Shown: one piece after another, positions 1 to 8,000 of the stretch | Layout of the letters: each line of letters begins with the position of its first letter | Numbering within the stretch: position 1 is the stretch's first letter | Assembly: GCA_038729325.1 (NCBI GenBank) | Contig: JAVYSG010000019.1 | Location: 1-20,370 of the forward strand | Reading direction: 5' to 3' | DNA: 20,370 nucleotides | Source of the DNA: UBA509 sp038729325 | GTDB lineage: Archaea; Thermoplasmatota; Thermoplasmata; Thermoplasmatales; Thermoplasmataceae | Position numbers and translations under genes: made by a program | The notes under the pieces: generated by a model | What the model was told of the DNA's origin: nothing | What the model saw: the letters and a program-made list of their open reading frames with translations, nothing else | Database searches by the model: none

Positions 1-1
1 C

Positions 2-88
2 TACACTATCGGGGCTCCCACGTTTATGGCTTACATTTATATGAATTTAATGCAGGAACTGAATCTGGCGCACCAAAATTTCACCTGA
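2..88 (+). CDS. Partial 3' end of an unrecognised protein (window-edge)
   Basis: A frame is open from the first bases of the window to a TGA at 86-88 and encodes 28 residues with a plausible protein composition (IGAPTFMAYIYMNLM followed by QELNLAHQNFT). It would end 8 bp inside the 3' end of the convergent phosphoesterase gene, which fits the very tight convergent gene ends elsewhere in this window. A second plus-strand frame is also open here, so the choice of frame is not certain. I do not recognise the family. Confidence 0.35.
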   Translation, partial: YTIGAPTFMAYIYMNLMQELNLAHQNFT

Positions 89-857
89 AGTTCTGCTGAT
101 TATCATGCAGATCGCCCACAAAGCCGAAATCAACAATTCCGAATTCTTCTGTTATCCCGTATACCCGGAATTTGCGCGAATCTGAGTGTTTCAGGACAGG
201 TGTAAAGTGCTCCTCGTTCAGGAGGCTCTGCGTAACATCAGTGCCTGATGAAAAGAAGCTCATTGCAGGAGTGATGAGAATCTTCGAATCCCTATTGTAT
301 ACAAACGCCGGGATTTTGAAAATTCCACCAATTCTGTCTCTCAAAACCAGAGATGGGTGCTCATGTCCAAGAATGGTGAGCTTTCTTAGCCCTGCATCCC
401 TGTCACCGTGGTAAATATAATAATTATCAGTTTCAATGCTATTCTCGAGTTCTATCCCCTTCTTCTTGAGAATTGCAACCAGATAATTGTCATGGTTTCC
501 ACGCACAAATCTAAGTTTTGTAGACTCAGCGTAACGGTTTACGAAATGGACTATGTCGTCCCATTCCTGCGGGAGATTTCTAGAAAATTCATGTTTGAAA
601 TCCCCGTTTATTATGACGTATTCCGGATTGTATCTTTCGAGAATCCTGTCCATAACACCCTCAACGTGGCCCAGCTGCAGCTTCGGAAGGAAAAGCCCAT
701 GAAGATTCATTTCTTCTTCGAATCCCAGGTGCAGGTCCGACACCACAACGGCAGAGATATCCTGGAGATAAACACAGTACAGGTCAGAAATGAACACATT
801 ATCGTCAATCTGAATATCCTTCAATTTACGGATGCATGTCTTTATTGGTATTGACAC
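81..857 (-). CDS. Metallophosphoesterase, archaeal SbcD-related (ICC-like) family
   Basis: This is a 258-residue calcineurin-like phosphoesterase. The dinuclear metal-site motifs appear in the family order: DLHLG (Asp41, His43), GDFKHEF (Asp86), GNHDN (120-124), HGD (150-152) and GHEHP (164-168). Length and motif order fit the small archaeal SbcD-related phosphoesterases, which lack the SbcC partner; the physiological substrate of that family is not settled. No signal peptide or membrane segment is visible, so it should be cytoplasmic. The start is a GTG at 857, because no ATG lies in frame before the first motif. It diverges from the epimerase gene with only 22 bp between start codons, so each promoter must lie partly inside the other gene. 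The fold assignment is solid; the substrate is unknown. Confidence 0.88.
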   Translation of the reverse strand: MSIPIKTCIRKLKDIQIDDNVFISDLYCVYLQDISAVVVSDLHLGFEEEMNLHGLFLPKLQLGHVEGVMDRILERYNPEYVIINGDFKHEFSRNLPQEWDDIVHFVNRYAESTKLRFVRGNHDNYLVAILKKKGIELENSIETDNYYIYHGDRDAGLRKLTILGHEHPSLVLRDRIGGIFKIPAFVYNRDSKILITPAMSFFSSGTDVTQSLLNEEHFTPVLKHSDSRKFRVYGITEEFGIVDFGFVGDLHDNQQNFR

Positions 858-879
858 TTTTCGACCTGTGTGATGTAAA

Positions 880-1701
880 ATGACAGGTTACGAAATTGCG
901 AAGGGTGAAAGCAAACTGACATTTGATTCGATTGGGGCATATGTAAAATCACTCAGCCTTTCTGGCACAGATATACTCATGAGTACGCCGGATGGTGAAC
1001 AGACACATGGTGGGGCTGCGTTGCTGATCCCCTATGCGAACAGAGTAAGGAATGCCACTTACTACTGGAATGGAAGAGATTATCATCTTCCCAAAAATAA
1101 CGGGGATCACAGCATTCATGGACTGACACGGGCATTGAACTGGGATGTGCAGACAGAGGCACAAAAAGCAGTTCTGACTACCGTCATCAGGAATGATGGA
1201 TACCCTGATGGAATCAGTGTAAGGTTAGATATGATGGTGGATACGAATTCCTTCTGGATTCATATGAATTTTAAAAATTCAGGAAAAACTTCTGCACCGC
1301 TGTCGCCCGGAATGCATCCATATTTCCGATTCCTGGATTCCTGGAAGATCAGGGCATACCAGGAAATCAAAATGCTTGAATACGTTGATAACTACTTTCC
1401 GGATGGGAACATGGTAAGTATAGATCCGGCGATTCTCTCTTCGGAATCCGGACGGGTTTTTGACAACTGCTTCACAATGGGGAACAGGGTCAGATTGATG
1501 CTTGGAGACCATTCCGTTGACATTGAAACTCAAAATATGCCATATTTTGTCATATACAATGGCAGGTATTCAGCTGGAAAATCTGTTGCGGTGGAACCCA
1601 TGGTTGGTGCTCCTGATGCGTTCAACAATCACATTGGACTTGTCACACTTGCACCAATGCAGCAGTTTTCCTGCAGTGCAAAGTTCGAGCTTGTGAAATG
1701 A
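880..1701 (+). CDS. Aldose 1-epimerase family protein (galactose mutarotase-like)
   Basis: This 273-residue protein has the galactose mutarotase fold signature: IPYANRVRN (50-58), HSIHG (77-81) with a conserved His, GMHPYF with the probable catalytic acid His146, and VAVEPM with the probable catalytic base Glu239. Family enzymes interconvert alpha and beta anomers of aldoses, or of sugar phosphates in the YeaD branch. No signal peptide is seen, so it is probably cytoplasmic. The ATG at 880 follows a TTTATTGG box (841-848) that lies inside the divergent phosphoesterase gene, giving a predicted leader of about 10 nt. The specific sugar cannot be read from sequence. The following 487 bp hold no clear gene. 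Confidence 0.88.
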   Translation: MTGYEIAKGESKLTFDSIGAYVKSLSLSGTDILMSTPDGEQTHGGAALLIPYANRVRNATYYWNGRDYHLPKNNGDHSIHGLTRALNWDVQTEAQKAVLTTVIRNDGYPDGISVRLDMMVDTNSFWIHMNFKNSGKTSAPLSPGMHPYFRFLDSWKIRAYQEIKMLEYVDNYFPDGNMVSIDPAILSSESGRVFDNCFTMGNRVRLMLGDHSVDIETQNMPYFVIYNGRYSAGKSVAVEPMVGAPDAFNNHIGLVTLAPMQQFSCSAKFELVK

Positions 1702-1861
1702 TATGGACATAAGATGATCTGTTGAAGTATGGATTCGTGACAGGAAAGGCTGCCTGGATTGGACTGCCACGACCATCACCACTCAATAGAGCAATGGTTG
1801 GTGCCGATACTGCAGTGCAATTATTGCAATTCAACCATCAACGAGGGCTGATGCGGAAAGT

Positions 1862-1881
1862 GAGGGGCAGAGAACTGCCTC
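1862..1881. repeat. Hairpin-forming inverted repeat
   Basis: GAGGGGCAG and CTGCCTC flank an AGAA loop and pair over 7 bp with one or two unpaired G. No T-tract follows directly, so this is not a classic terminator. It could be part of a structured RNA or a remnant of mobile DNA. Confidence 0.35.
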
Positions 1882-2004
1882 TGGACGCTCAAGTTTTCTG
1901 GTCAGTTGGACCTGCCTGAAACTTCTAAATCTTAACGGTTATGTTCTGTGAAAATTTATTGTTAAACCCGCTATTTGCGAAATTTTTTCAGACAGATCAG
2001 TGTT

Positions 2005-2022
2005 AGATATATTTATATATCT
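2005..2022. promoter_or_regulatory. AT-rich near-perfect palindrome containing a TATA-like box
   Basis: AGATATAT-TT-ATATATCT has perfect 8-bp arms. The core could serve as a TATA box in either direction or as an operator. No start codon sits at a leaderless distance downstream, so any transcript from here would have a long leader or be non-coding. Confidence 0.4.
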
Positions 2023-2044
2023 GAAATACAAACCTGCGAACATA

Positions 2045-2067
2045 CACAGTTTGATACATTAACTGTG
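2045..2067. repeat. 7-bp inverted repeat upstream of the pilin gene
   Basis: CACAGTT (2045-2051) and AACTGTG (2061-2067) are perfect inverted copies separated by 9 nt, and TTAACTGT recurs 19 bp further on (2078-2085). The spacing is compatible with a dimeric regulator contacting one DNA face. This is inferred from symmetry only. Confidence 0.35.
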
Positions 2068-2143
2068 AACCCTTAAATTAACTGTTCCTGGAGCGGCAAT
2101 GAAATTATTTCATGCACGCGAAAGCCGATTCCATGGAGATAAC

Positions 2144-2167
2144 TTTTAAATATATACCACTGGTATA
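2144..2167 (+). promoter_or_regulatory. Pilin promoter: TATA box with adjacent palindrome
   Basis: TTTTAAATATAT (2144-2155) is a good archaeal TATA box. Its downstream edge merges into the perfect palindrome TATACCA-C-TGGTATA (2153-2167), so a bound repressor would overlap TBP/TFB. The predicted start of transcription is about 2175-2178, leaving a short leader with GTGATC in front of the ATG at 2189. Confidence 0.55.
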
Positions 2168-2188
2168 GATTTACTTCAAAGTGATCAT

Positions 2189-2695
2189 ATGAAACAGGTA
2201 ATAAGGAAGGATGATAAAGCAGTCTCGCCAATCATAGCCACAATACTTCTGGTTGCCATTACCGTGGTTCTTGCCGCGACTCTTTACACTATACTTGGCG
2301 GTTACACCACATTCCTGGGTGCTTCAACGCCACTTGGTGACATAACTGTTACAAATACATCTGCCGGAAGCCTGCACAGCTACAGAGTATACGTTAATCA
2401 GTTCGGCGGTAACCTTTCCCTCAACTATACGGAAATGGAAGTGGTGAACTCCAACGGAACCGTAACTAATGTTGTACTTGGTGCCGCCGTTCCCAGCATT
2501 ACCGATAATGGAACCGGTTATAACTGGACAGTATCAGTTGCAGGAGGTGCATATCTTTCCAGTACCACCATAATAAGTCTATCCCACAGCACCTCTGCCA
2601 AGGCTGGAAAAATAAATGCAACCTACGTAACGGAAATAAGACTTGTAGATCTGAGGACAAATGGTGTGATTGGAAGCGGGAGTCCCACCAACTGA
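2189..2695 (+). CDS. Archaeal type IV pilin-like protein
   Basis: This 168-residue protein opens with a short charged leader (MKQVIRKDDKA) followed by VSPIIATILLVAITVVLAA, the canonical N-terminus of archaeal type IV pilins (PF07790 family). An archaeal prepilin peptidase of the PibD/EppA type would be expected to cut near Ala11/Val12. The hydrophobic helix (about 12-35) would then form the filament core or anchor the protein. The remainder is Ser/Thr/Gly-rich with many N-glycosylation sequons (NTS, NLS, NYT, NGT, NWT, NAT), typical of an acidophile surface protein. No assembly ATPase, platform protein or peptidase gene is adjacent, so it depends on a machine encoded elsewhere. Its stop abuts the stop of the convergent gene with no spacer. 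The exact role (adhesion, surface layer or DNA uptake) is unknown. Confidence 0.85.
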   Translation: MKQVIRKDDKAVSPIIATILLVAITVVLAATLYTILGGYTTFLGASTPLGDITVTNTSAGSLHSYRVYVNQFGGNLSLNYTEMEVVNSNGTVTNVVLGAAVPSITDNGTGYNWTVSVAGGAYLSSTTIISLSHSTSAKAGKINATYVTEIRLVDLRTNGVIGSGSPTN

Positions 2696-4774
2696 TCACT
2701 TTTTTTTCTCCAGAACTGCAATGGCTGCATCCACATCAGCTGATGGTGGAAGGCAATTCATCTGTGTACATATCATTATATCACTGCTTTTTTCATCATT
2801 TCCAGCAGAGACCGGCTCGTCCAGTACCTTCATGAGTTCTGCATCCCTGCTGTCAGTTATGACAAGTTCTGCATCCGGATAGAAGCCTTTCCACATCCTT
2901 GATCTGAGTTTTTCAGCATCAGGGTTGCTGGCCGAGGTTTTGACAAGATAACTGCCATTCTTAAGGTAATCGATGGCAAGTGCCATGAAACTGAAGTACA
3001 TTGGAGATCGTGAAATGTCCTTTGCAAAGGATTGACCGATGGAATCAGCCCATGCGATATACTGATCACCTGACAAAATGCTCCCCATCCGGGCGAGATT
3101 CAGCATCTGAACTGAATTCCCTGAAGGATATGATCCATCATGCCCTTCCTTGATTCTCACAAGCAGTTTCTCCCCGTCGTCCGGAGCGAGGTAATAACCG
3201 CCATCCGTGGAATCCCGGAAATGGCTTTCAATGGTGTTGGCTATTTCTATGGCCCTGGAAAGGTATCCTGCATCCATGGTTGACAGAAACAGTTCTATAA
3301 GTCCAAATGAAAGGAAGGCATAATCGTCAAGATAACCCGGTATTGCCGCTTCTCCGTCCTTGAATCTATGGAATAGTCTCCCGTCCTTCATCATCCGTCC
3401 TGTGATGAAGTCCTCACATTTCCTGGACGCCTCAAGAAATCGCGAATCTCCGGTTGCCCGGTACGCCTTGGCCAGCGCTGCAATAACAAGACCATTCATA
3501 TCGGCAAGTATCTTCTCATCCCGGTGTGGCCTCACCCTTCTGCTTCTGTATTCCAGAAGCCTGGCCCTCATTGATGAAAGCCTTGACTGCAATTCTGCCT
3601 TTGACAGTCCAAGCCTCTCAGCTTCCTCGTCCAGTGATCCGGTGAGATGCAGTATGTTCTTACCTGTGCTGCGTCCTGTGGCTTCCTCCAGATAGTTGCC
3701 TGAAGGGTCAACGTTATAGACCTCCATGAAGATTGCAGCATCTTCCTGACCGAGAACAGCCATTATCTCCGAGGACCGCCACGTATAGAACTTCCCCTCC
3801 TCACCTTCGCTGTCAGCGTCAAGAGCGCTGTAATAGGCACCTTCTGGTGATGACATCTCATTTATCAGGAAAGAGAAAATTTCACGCACCACATCTTCAT
3901 AGGCATGATCTCCGGTTGCCTGGAAGGCTTCCGTATAGGCCATCATGAGATAGGCCTGATCATAGATCATCTTTTCAAAATGTGGAAGGAACCAGGCCGG
4001 ATCAGTGGAATAACGGTGAAATCCGTAGCCGATATGATCAAATATCCCGCCGTTCCTCATGGAATTCAGTGTTTTGGTAACCATGTCAAGTGCCTTTCTA
4101 TCCCCGAACCTGTGGTAATACCTGAGCAGAAACATGAGATTCTGCGGTGAAGGAAATTTCTGGGAACTGCCAAATCCACCATACTCGCTGTCATAGAAAT
4201 CCGACATCTGCCTGAAGACCTTTTCAGGGATATCATTTCCAAGGGTTCCTGATGAAGAATGTGCGTTCATGTTCTTCAGGTTGGAAAGTACTTCCTGGGC
4301 CCTTCTTTCCACATCCTCGTGCCCCTCTGTCCATAACTCATTGATCTGGTTTGCAAGATCAATTATGCCAACCTGCCCACCTCTGCTTTCCCGTGGAATA
4401 TAGGTGAGGGCAAAAACCGGAACCCCATCCGGTGTCAGTATGATGTTCAGGGGCCATCCACCAGTTCCTGTCATCATCTGGCTCACCGCCATGAATGTGC
4501 TGTCAAGATCTGGCCTTTCCTCCCTGTCCACCTTTATGCAGACAAATGTGCGGTTGAGCACCTCGGCAACCTGCGGATGTTCAAAGCTTTCCCTTTCCAT
4601 GACATGGCACCAGTGGCAGGTTGAATATCCTATACTGAGGAATATGGGCCTGTTCCTTGATTTTGCCTCCCTGAAGGCCTCATCGCCCCATGGATACCAG
4701 TCCACAGGGTTATGCGCATGTTGCTGGAGATACGGGCTTTTCTCCCTGATCAGTCTGTTGGTGTATTCTGTCAT
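2696..4774 (-). CDS. Thioredoxin-fold DUF255 protein (YyaL / SPATA20 family)
   Basis: This 692-residue protein matches the YyaL family from end to end. The N-terminal thioredoxin-like domain carries SPYLQQHAHNPVDWYPW (about 13-29), GYSTCHWCHVME (CxxC at Cys53/Cys56) and KVDREERPDLD. It is followed by a long helical, glycosidase-like (alpha/alpha toroid) region with KFPSPQNL, HFEKMIYDQAYL and DEKILADMNGL. Members have been proposed to act as thiol-disulfide or sugar-modifying enzymes, but the function is not established. No signal peptide or membrane segment is seen. The ATG at 4774 has an AT-rich TATA-like stretch centred near 4802, a leaderless spacing. It is transcribed divergently from the arsB-like gene and converges on the pilin gene. 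Length is normal for the family. Confidence 0.9.
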   Translation of the reverse strand: MTEYTNRLIREKSPYLQQHAHNPVDWYPWGDEAFREAKSRNRPIFLSIGYSTCHWCHVMERESFEHPQVAEVLNRTFVCIKVDREERPDLDSTFMAVSQMMTGTGGWPLNIILTPDGVPVFALTYIPRESRGGQVGIIDLANQINELWTEGHEDVERRAQEVLSNLKNMNAHSSSGTLGNDIPEKVFRQMSDFYDSEYGGFGSSQKFPSPQNLMFLLRYYHRFGDRKALDMVTKTLNSMRNGGIFDHIGYGFHRYSTDPAWFLPHFEKMIYDQAYLMMAYTEAFQATGDHAYEDVVREIFSFLINEMSSPEGAYYSALDADSEGEEGKFYTWRSSEIMAVLGQEDAAIFMEVYNVDPSGNYLEEATGRSTGKNILHLTGSLDEEAERLGLSKAELQSRLSSMRARLLEYRSRRVRPHRDEKILADMNGLVIAALAKAYRATGDSRFLEASRKCEDFITGRMMKDGRLFHRFKDGEAAIPGYLDDYAFLSFGLIELFLSTMDAGYLSRAIEIANTIESHFRDSTDGGYYLAPDDGEKLLVRIKEGHDGSYPSGNSVQMLNLARMGSILSGDQYIAWADSIGQSFAKDISRSPMYFSFMALAIDYLKNGSYLVKTSASNPDAEKLRSRMWKGFYPDAELVITDSRDAELMKVLDEPVSAGNDEKSSDIMICTQMNCLPPSADVDAAIAVLEKKK
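2700..2707 (+). terminator. T-tract behind the pilin gene
   Basis: Eight consecutive T start 5 nt after the pilin stop codon, which suits archaeal intrinsic termination at U-runs. The tract lies inside the 3' end of the convergent gene, where it encodes a terminal Lys-Lys-Lys. Confidence 0.5.
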
Positions 4775-4885
4775 GTCTCTGTCCCCATGACGATGTGTAA
4801 CTTAACACCTATGTGCGGCAGGCGGATACATTCCACAATTCCTGTGAGGAGAAAGCCTGGTGGAATATTTATAAAACTCTGGAAT

Positions 4886-6187
4886 ATGCGCCTGAAAGGT
4901 CTATACTTGTTTGGACTGAAATTTGCACTGTCCCTGGCCATATTCATTATCACCATGATCCTTGTAATACTGCGACCAAGGAATCTGGGCATTGGATATT
5001 CGGCACTCATAGGCGGTGCTGCATCAGTTATTCTTGGGATCACAACATTCCCGGAAATAATTCAGGTTTGGAATATTGTCTGGAACGCAACATTCACATT
5101 TGTCGCCATCATTATAATGTCTCTCATATATGACGAAGCTGGTTTCTTCGAATATGCCTCCATGAAACTTGCCAGGCTCTCAGGCGGATCCGGGAAGAAA
5201 TTTTTTGTGCTTATGATCCTTCTGGGTGCAGTAATATCTGCTTTCTTTGCCAATGACGGGGCTGTCCTGGTCCTGACGCCAATTATGTATTCATTCCTGA
5301 ACAGAACCGGAGCAGACCGGAAGGCCTACCTTGCCTTCATAATGGCCGTGGGTTTCATATCGGACACAGCCAGCATGCCCTTTGTTATCAGCAATCTTGT
5401 AAACATAATAACGTCCGGGTACTTCCACATTGATTTCCTCCATTACACTCTGGTAATGTTTGTGCCATATCTGGTATCGGTTGCTGCGAGCCTCGGCATG
5501 CTGTATGCATTCTACAGAAAGAGCATTCCGGCCAAAATAAAGACATTCAGCATAGATGATGGAATTATCAGGGACAGGGCAATCTTTCTTTCCGCAGTCC
5601 CGGTGCTTGCTGTCCTCATAACTTTATATGCAGTGACCGGCCTGCTGTCAATTCCGGTTGCGTTCATTGCAGTTCCGGCAATTGCCGTTCTTTTTATAAT
5701 AGTGGCGGTGAGGGGGAAGATAAATACAGGAAAAATACTCAGGGAAGCGCCGTGGCAGATAGTGCTTTTTTCCCTTGGAATGTACATAATTGTATATGGG
5801 ATGGGCGAGAATGGCCTCATTTCAGTAATATCAGGGGCTATTGAATCGTTTTCAGGGCTGTGGGGGCCACTTCCCTACATCTTCTCCGGATACCTGTTTG
5901 CCTCCATGGCGTCCATAATGAACAACCTGCCCTCTGTGATGCTTGGCAATCTCTCCATTGCGCAGGTTCATCCAGGAATTCTGCCCTATGTAAATGTGAT
6001 TGCAAACGATATCGGCCCAAAATTCACTCCGGTGGGATCGCTGGCCACACTTCTGTGGCTTTACACCCTTGACAGGAAGAGGGGGATGAAAATATCCTAC
6101 GGGTATTACATGAAGGTGGGGTTCATTCTTGCGCTTCCGGTTCTCACTGTAACTCTCATCTCTTTATGGGCAGTCTCCCTGATCTGA
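4886..6187 (+). CDS. arsB: ArsB-type arsenite/anion efflux permease
   Basis: This is a polytopic membrane protein of 433 residues from the ATG at 4886, with roughly 10-12 hydrophobic segments. Family hallmarks of the ArsB/NhaD ion-transporter superfamily are visible: AVISAFFANDGAVLVLTPI, ISDTASMPFVISNLVNII, and a late repeat NNLPSVMLGNLSIAQ with NDIGPKFTPVGSLATLLWL. ArsB exports arsenite or antimonite across the membrane using the ion gradient, alone or with an ArsA ATPase; neither arsA nor arsR is seen nearby. The frame stays open upstream to 4712, but those 58 codons overlap the divergent gene and are not conserved-looking. A TTTATAAA box (4868-4875) predicts transcription from about 4897, which would favour a TTG start at 4907 behind AAAGGT. 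The start is therefore uncertain. It lies 45 bp ahead of the phosphatase gene (GTG start). Confidence 0.85.
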   Translation: MRLKGLYLFGLKFALSLAIFIITMILVILRPRNLGIGYSALIGGAASVILGITTFPEIIQVWNIVWNATFTFVAIIIMSLIYDEAGFFEYASMKLARLSGGSGKKFFVLMILLGAVISAFFANDGAVLVLTPIMYSFLNRTGADRKAYLAFIMAVGFISDTASMPFVISNLVNIITSGYFHIDFLHYTLVMFVPYLVSVAASLGMLYAFYRKSIPAKIKTFSIDDGIIRDRAIFLSAVPVLAVLITLYAVTGLLSIPVAFIAVPAIAVLFIIVAVRGKINTGKILREAPWQIVLFSLGMYIIVYGMGENGLISVISGAIESFSGLWGPLPYIFSGYLFASMASIMNNLPSVMLGNLSIAQVHPGILPYVNVIANDIGPKFTPVGSLATLLWLYTLDRKRGMKISYGYYMKVGFILALPVLTVTLISLWAVSLI

Positions 6188-6204
6188 TTCTCCCTGATGA
6201 ACTG

Positions 6205-6211
6205 TTTATAT
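6205..6211 (+). promoter_or_regulatory. TATA box of the histidine phosphatase gene
   Basis: TTTATAT is centred at 6208, 25-26 nt before the GTG at 6233. That is the spacing expected for a leaderless transcript starting on that GTG. Using the upstream ATGs (6197, 6215) would place the box inside or at the start of the gene. Confidence 0.5.
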
Positions 6212-6232
6212 TTCATGAAGGCATTGCGCGGT

Positions 6233-6805
6233 GTGCGCATTGCTGTTCTTGTCCGGCATGGTGAAAGTGAGGCAAATGTCAGGAAGATCATATCAGACGA
6301 TCTGAACGGATATCCACTCACTGAAAGGGGAATGCGCCAGGTTGAATTTACTGCAAACCAGTTGAGGGGCCTCCATTTGGACGGTATTCTCACAAGCCCT
6401 GTTCAGAGGGCAATGCAGACGGCAAATATTATCGGCAGTGCCCTGAATCTGGTACCGGCCATAGAGGGCAACATAACAGAATCAGGCATGGGACCCTACA
6501 ATAACACAATGATGGCGGGTCTGCCTCCCGGCTCAAGGGATGAGCTGGGGATGGAATCCTGGAATTCGCAGGTTCTCAGAATGAGAACTGTGCTTGACAG
6601 CATAGAAGATGTGCACATACTTGTCAGCCACGCCATGCCAATAAGAGCAGCCATCGCAAGTTACCTTGATCTTGACGAGGTGGAGAGCTTCGGAATTGAG
6701 ATCAGGAACGCATCGATGTCTGTGATCGATGTGCAGAATGAAAAAATAATCAGTATCGGTTCACTTCTTTTGAGCGATCGAGTTAAATCTATGCTTGCAC
6801 ACTGA
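6233..6805 (+). CDS. Histidine phosphatase family protein (phosphoglycerate mutase-like)
   Basis: The protein is 190 residues from the GTG at 6233, or 202 from the ATG at 6197. The branch-1 histidine phosphatase signature LVRHGES supplies the phospho-accepting His, LTERGMRQ and TSPVQRAMQTA follow, and LVSHAMPIRAA gives the second catalytic His. The probable acid is in the ITESG region. Members include cofactor-dependent phosphoglycerate mutases, CobC-like phosphatases and SixA-like enzymes, and the substrate cannot be chosen here. I prefer the GTG start because the TATA box fits it and because homologous proteins usually begin only two or three residues before the VLVRHGES strand. The gene follows the arsB-like gene closely but seems to have its own promoter. 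It overlaps the convergent MFS gene by 17 bp. Confidence 0.87.
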   Translation: MRIAVLVRHGESEANVRKIISDDLNGYPLTERGMRQVEFTANQLRGLHLDGILTSPVQRAMQTANIIGSALNLVPAIEGNITESGMGPYNNTMMAGLPPGSRDELGMESWNSQVLRMRTVLDSIEDVHILVSHAMPIRAAIASYLDLDEVESFGIEIRNASMSVIDVQNEKIISIGSLLLSDRVKSMLAH

Positions 6806-7979
6806 TTCTACCGGTCCTGGAACCTGTGTAAACCAGGGCGGAAAGAGCCATGGCAATTCCCATCAGCACAAGCAGGATAATCATTGCAGTAAACTGAGAG
6901 CCCCTGTTGAGCTGAATCCCGAGAATAATTCCACTGGCAGTACCTCCTGCGAACTGGCCGACATGCTGGAGTGTGTTGAATATTCCAAGATTGGAACCAT
7001 AATGGTACCTGGACGCAAATCTGGTAATTGCCGTTGGGAATACAATCTCATAGAGTGAATATCCCAGGAAAAATACCACAGAACCAGTCTCCATAATCAG
7101 CAATGATCCTTTCTGCAATGGAGCAAGAAACAGTATGGGCACTGATACGAGAATCACAGCAATTGATGAAACGGCCATGATGGTGGTGCGTTTCCCCTCA
7201 AATCTTCCTGCTATCATCACCGCTATTCCACCCCCTACAATGCCCGGTATGAATATTGGGAGCACGTAGTTATCCTGCAGGAGGACTGTGGTGGCAAAAA
7301 CCTGAAAATAATAGAAGAACAGTATCATGAAGAATGATACAGAAAACCCTGCAATGGCAAGGGCAACAGATATCCTGTTTATGCCGTAAATTCCGGATAG
7401 TCTGTGCTTGGCCACTGTCTGCGACACCTTCAGTGGAATAACAGCACCAACTGCAGCAATCCCGAGGACAGCAGAAATGAGAAACAGATAATAAAACCCG
7501 ATTGCGTATCCAAGCTCAGGTCCCAGAAGGAGTCCTATGAGAAATGCAATTCCAACCGGAATGCCCACAAGAGCCATGGCAGCATTCCTCTTCTCTTCCG
7601 GAACATTCTCCTGGACCATTGCTGTTGCAACTGATCCTATGGCACCTGCACCTGCAATAAACCTGCCCAGAATGAGCATAAATATTGAATGATCTGCAAA
7701 TGTAAGCAGATTTCCGGCAATGAAGGGGATAAGCCCTATTATTATGGCGGCTTTCCTGCCTATCCTGTCTGACAGGATGCCGAAGAAGCTCTGGAAAATT
7801 GCAGATGCAAGGCCGTATGCACCAAATGCAAGTGCGATCAGGATGACAGAACTTGTAAGGCTGGCAGAATACACCTCAAGCACAGGCAGAATGAGGAAAA
7901 TGCCAAGCATGCGGACAACTTCCATGAAACCAACGGCACCGATCAGCTGTCTGTCCTTTCTGTTTAAGCCTGCCATCAT
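6789..7979 (-). CDS. Major facilitator superfamily transporter
   Basis: This 396-residue membrane protein has about 12 hydrophobic segments in two halves, the standard MFS size. The loop 2-3 signature (motif A) is clear at 67-80: GILSDRIGRKAAII. RFIAGAGAIGSVATAMVQENVPEEKR resembles the motif found after the fourth segment in drug/sugar exporters, which suggests the drug:H+ antiporter type, although the cargo is unknown. Tandem ATGs at 7979 and 7976 are both possible starts. A TATA-like box (8001-8008) is centred about 26 nt upstream, predicting a leaderless message. It ends convergently inside the phosphatase gene, and the same-strand EamA gene ends 39 bp upstream, so a separate promoter is likely. 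Confidence 0.87.
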   Translation of the reverse strand: MMAGLNRKDRQLIGAVGFMEVVRMLGIFLILPVLEVYSASLTSSVILIALAFGAYGLASAIFQSFFGILSDRIGRKAAIIIGLIPFIAGNLLTFADHSIFMLILGRFIAGAGAIGSVATAMVQENVPEEKRNAAMALVGIPVGIAFLIGLLLGPELGYAIGFYYLFLISAVLGIAAVGAVIPLKVSQTVAKHRLSGIYGINRISVALAIAGFSVSFFMILFFYYFQVFATTVLLQDNYVLPIFIPGIVGGGIAVMIAGRFEGKRTTIMAVSSIAVILVSVPILFLAPLQKGSLLIMETGSVVFFLGYSLYEIVFPTAITRFASRYHYGSNLGIFNTLQHVGQFAGGTASGIILGIQLNRGSQFTAMIILLVLMGIAMALSALVYTGSRTGRISVQA

Positions 7980-8000
7980 TTCATAGGGAATTATGGTATC

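Larger units (their letters stand above)
1702..2188. other. Long intergenic region with several inverted repeats
   Basis: No convincing gene is seen here. A 65-codon frame opening with TTG (1722-1919) and a minus-strand frame over the same bases lack recognisable motifs. Structural elements are a perfect TGCAAT-T-ATTGCA palindrome (1816-1828), a GC-rich hairpin (1862-1881) and an AT-rich near-palindrome (2005-2022). They continue with a 7-bp inverted repeat (2045-2067), a direct repeat TTAACTGT at 2059-2066 and 2078-2085, and a palindrome beside the pilin TATA box (2153-2167). The first half is GC-balanced and might be a decayed gene; the second half is AT-rich and looks regulatory. Confidence 0.6.

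Noticed and set aside
408..854. 148-codon open frame on the plus strand opposite the phosphoesterase gene
   Set aside because: It lies wholly antisense to a gene with clear catalytic motifs and shows no domain or start signal of its own.
1801..1850. Possible tRNA in the intergenic region, suggested by short complementary stretches
   Set aside because: No T-loop GGTTC-type sequence, no acceptor stem and no D-arm could be folded.
1722..1919. 65-codon plus-strand frame opening with TTG
   Set aside because: No ribosome binding site, no promoter at a sensible distance and no family resemblance; kept only as part of the intergenic description.
4712..4885. N-terminal extension of the ArsB frame by 58 codons
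   Set aside because: It overlaps the start of the divergent gene and reads as non-conserved, Cys/Pro-rich sequence before the first membrane helix.
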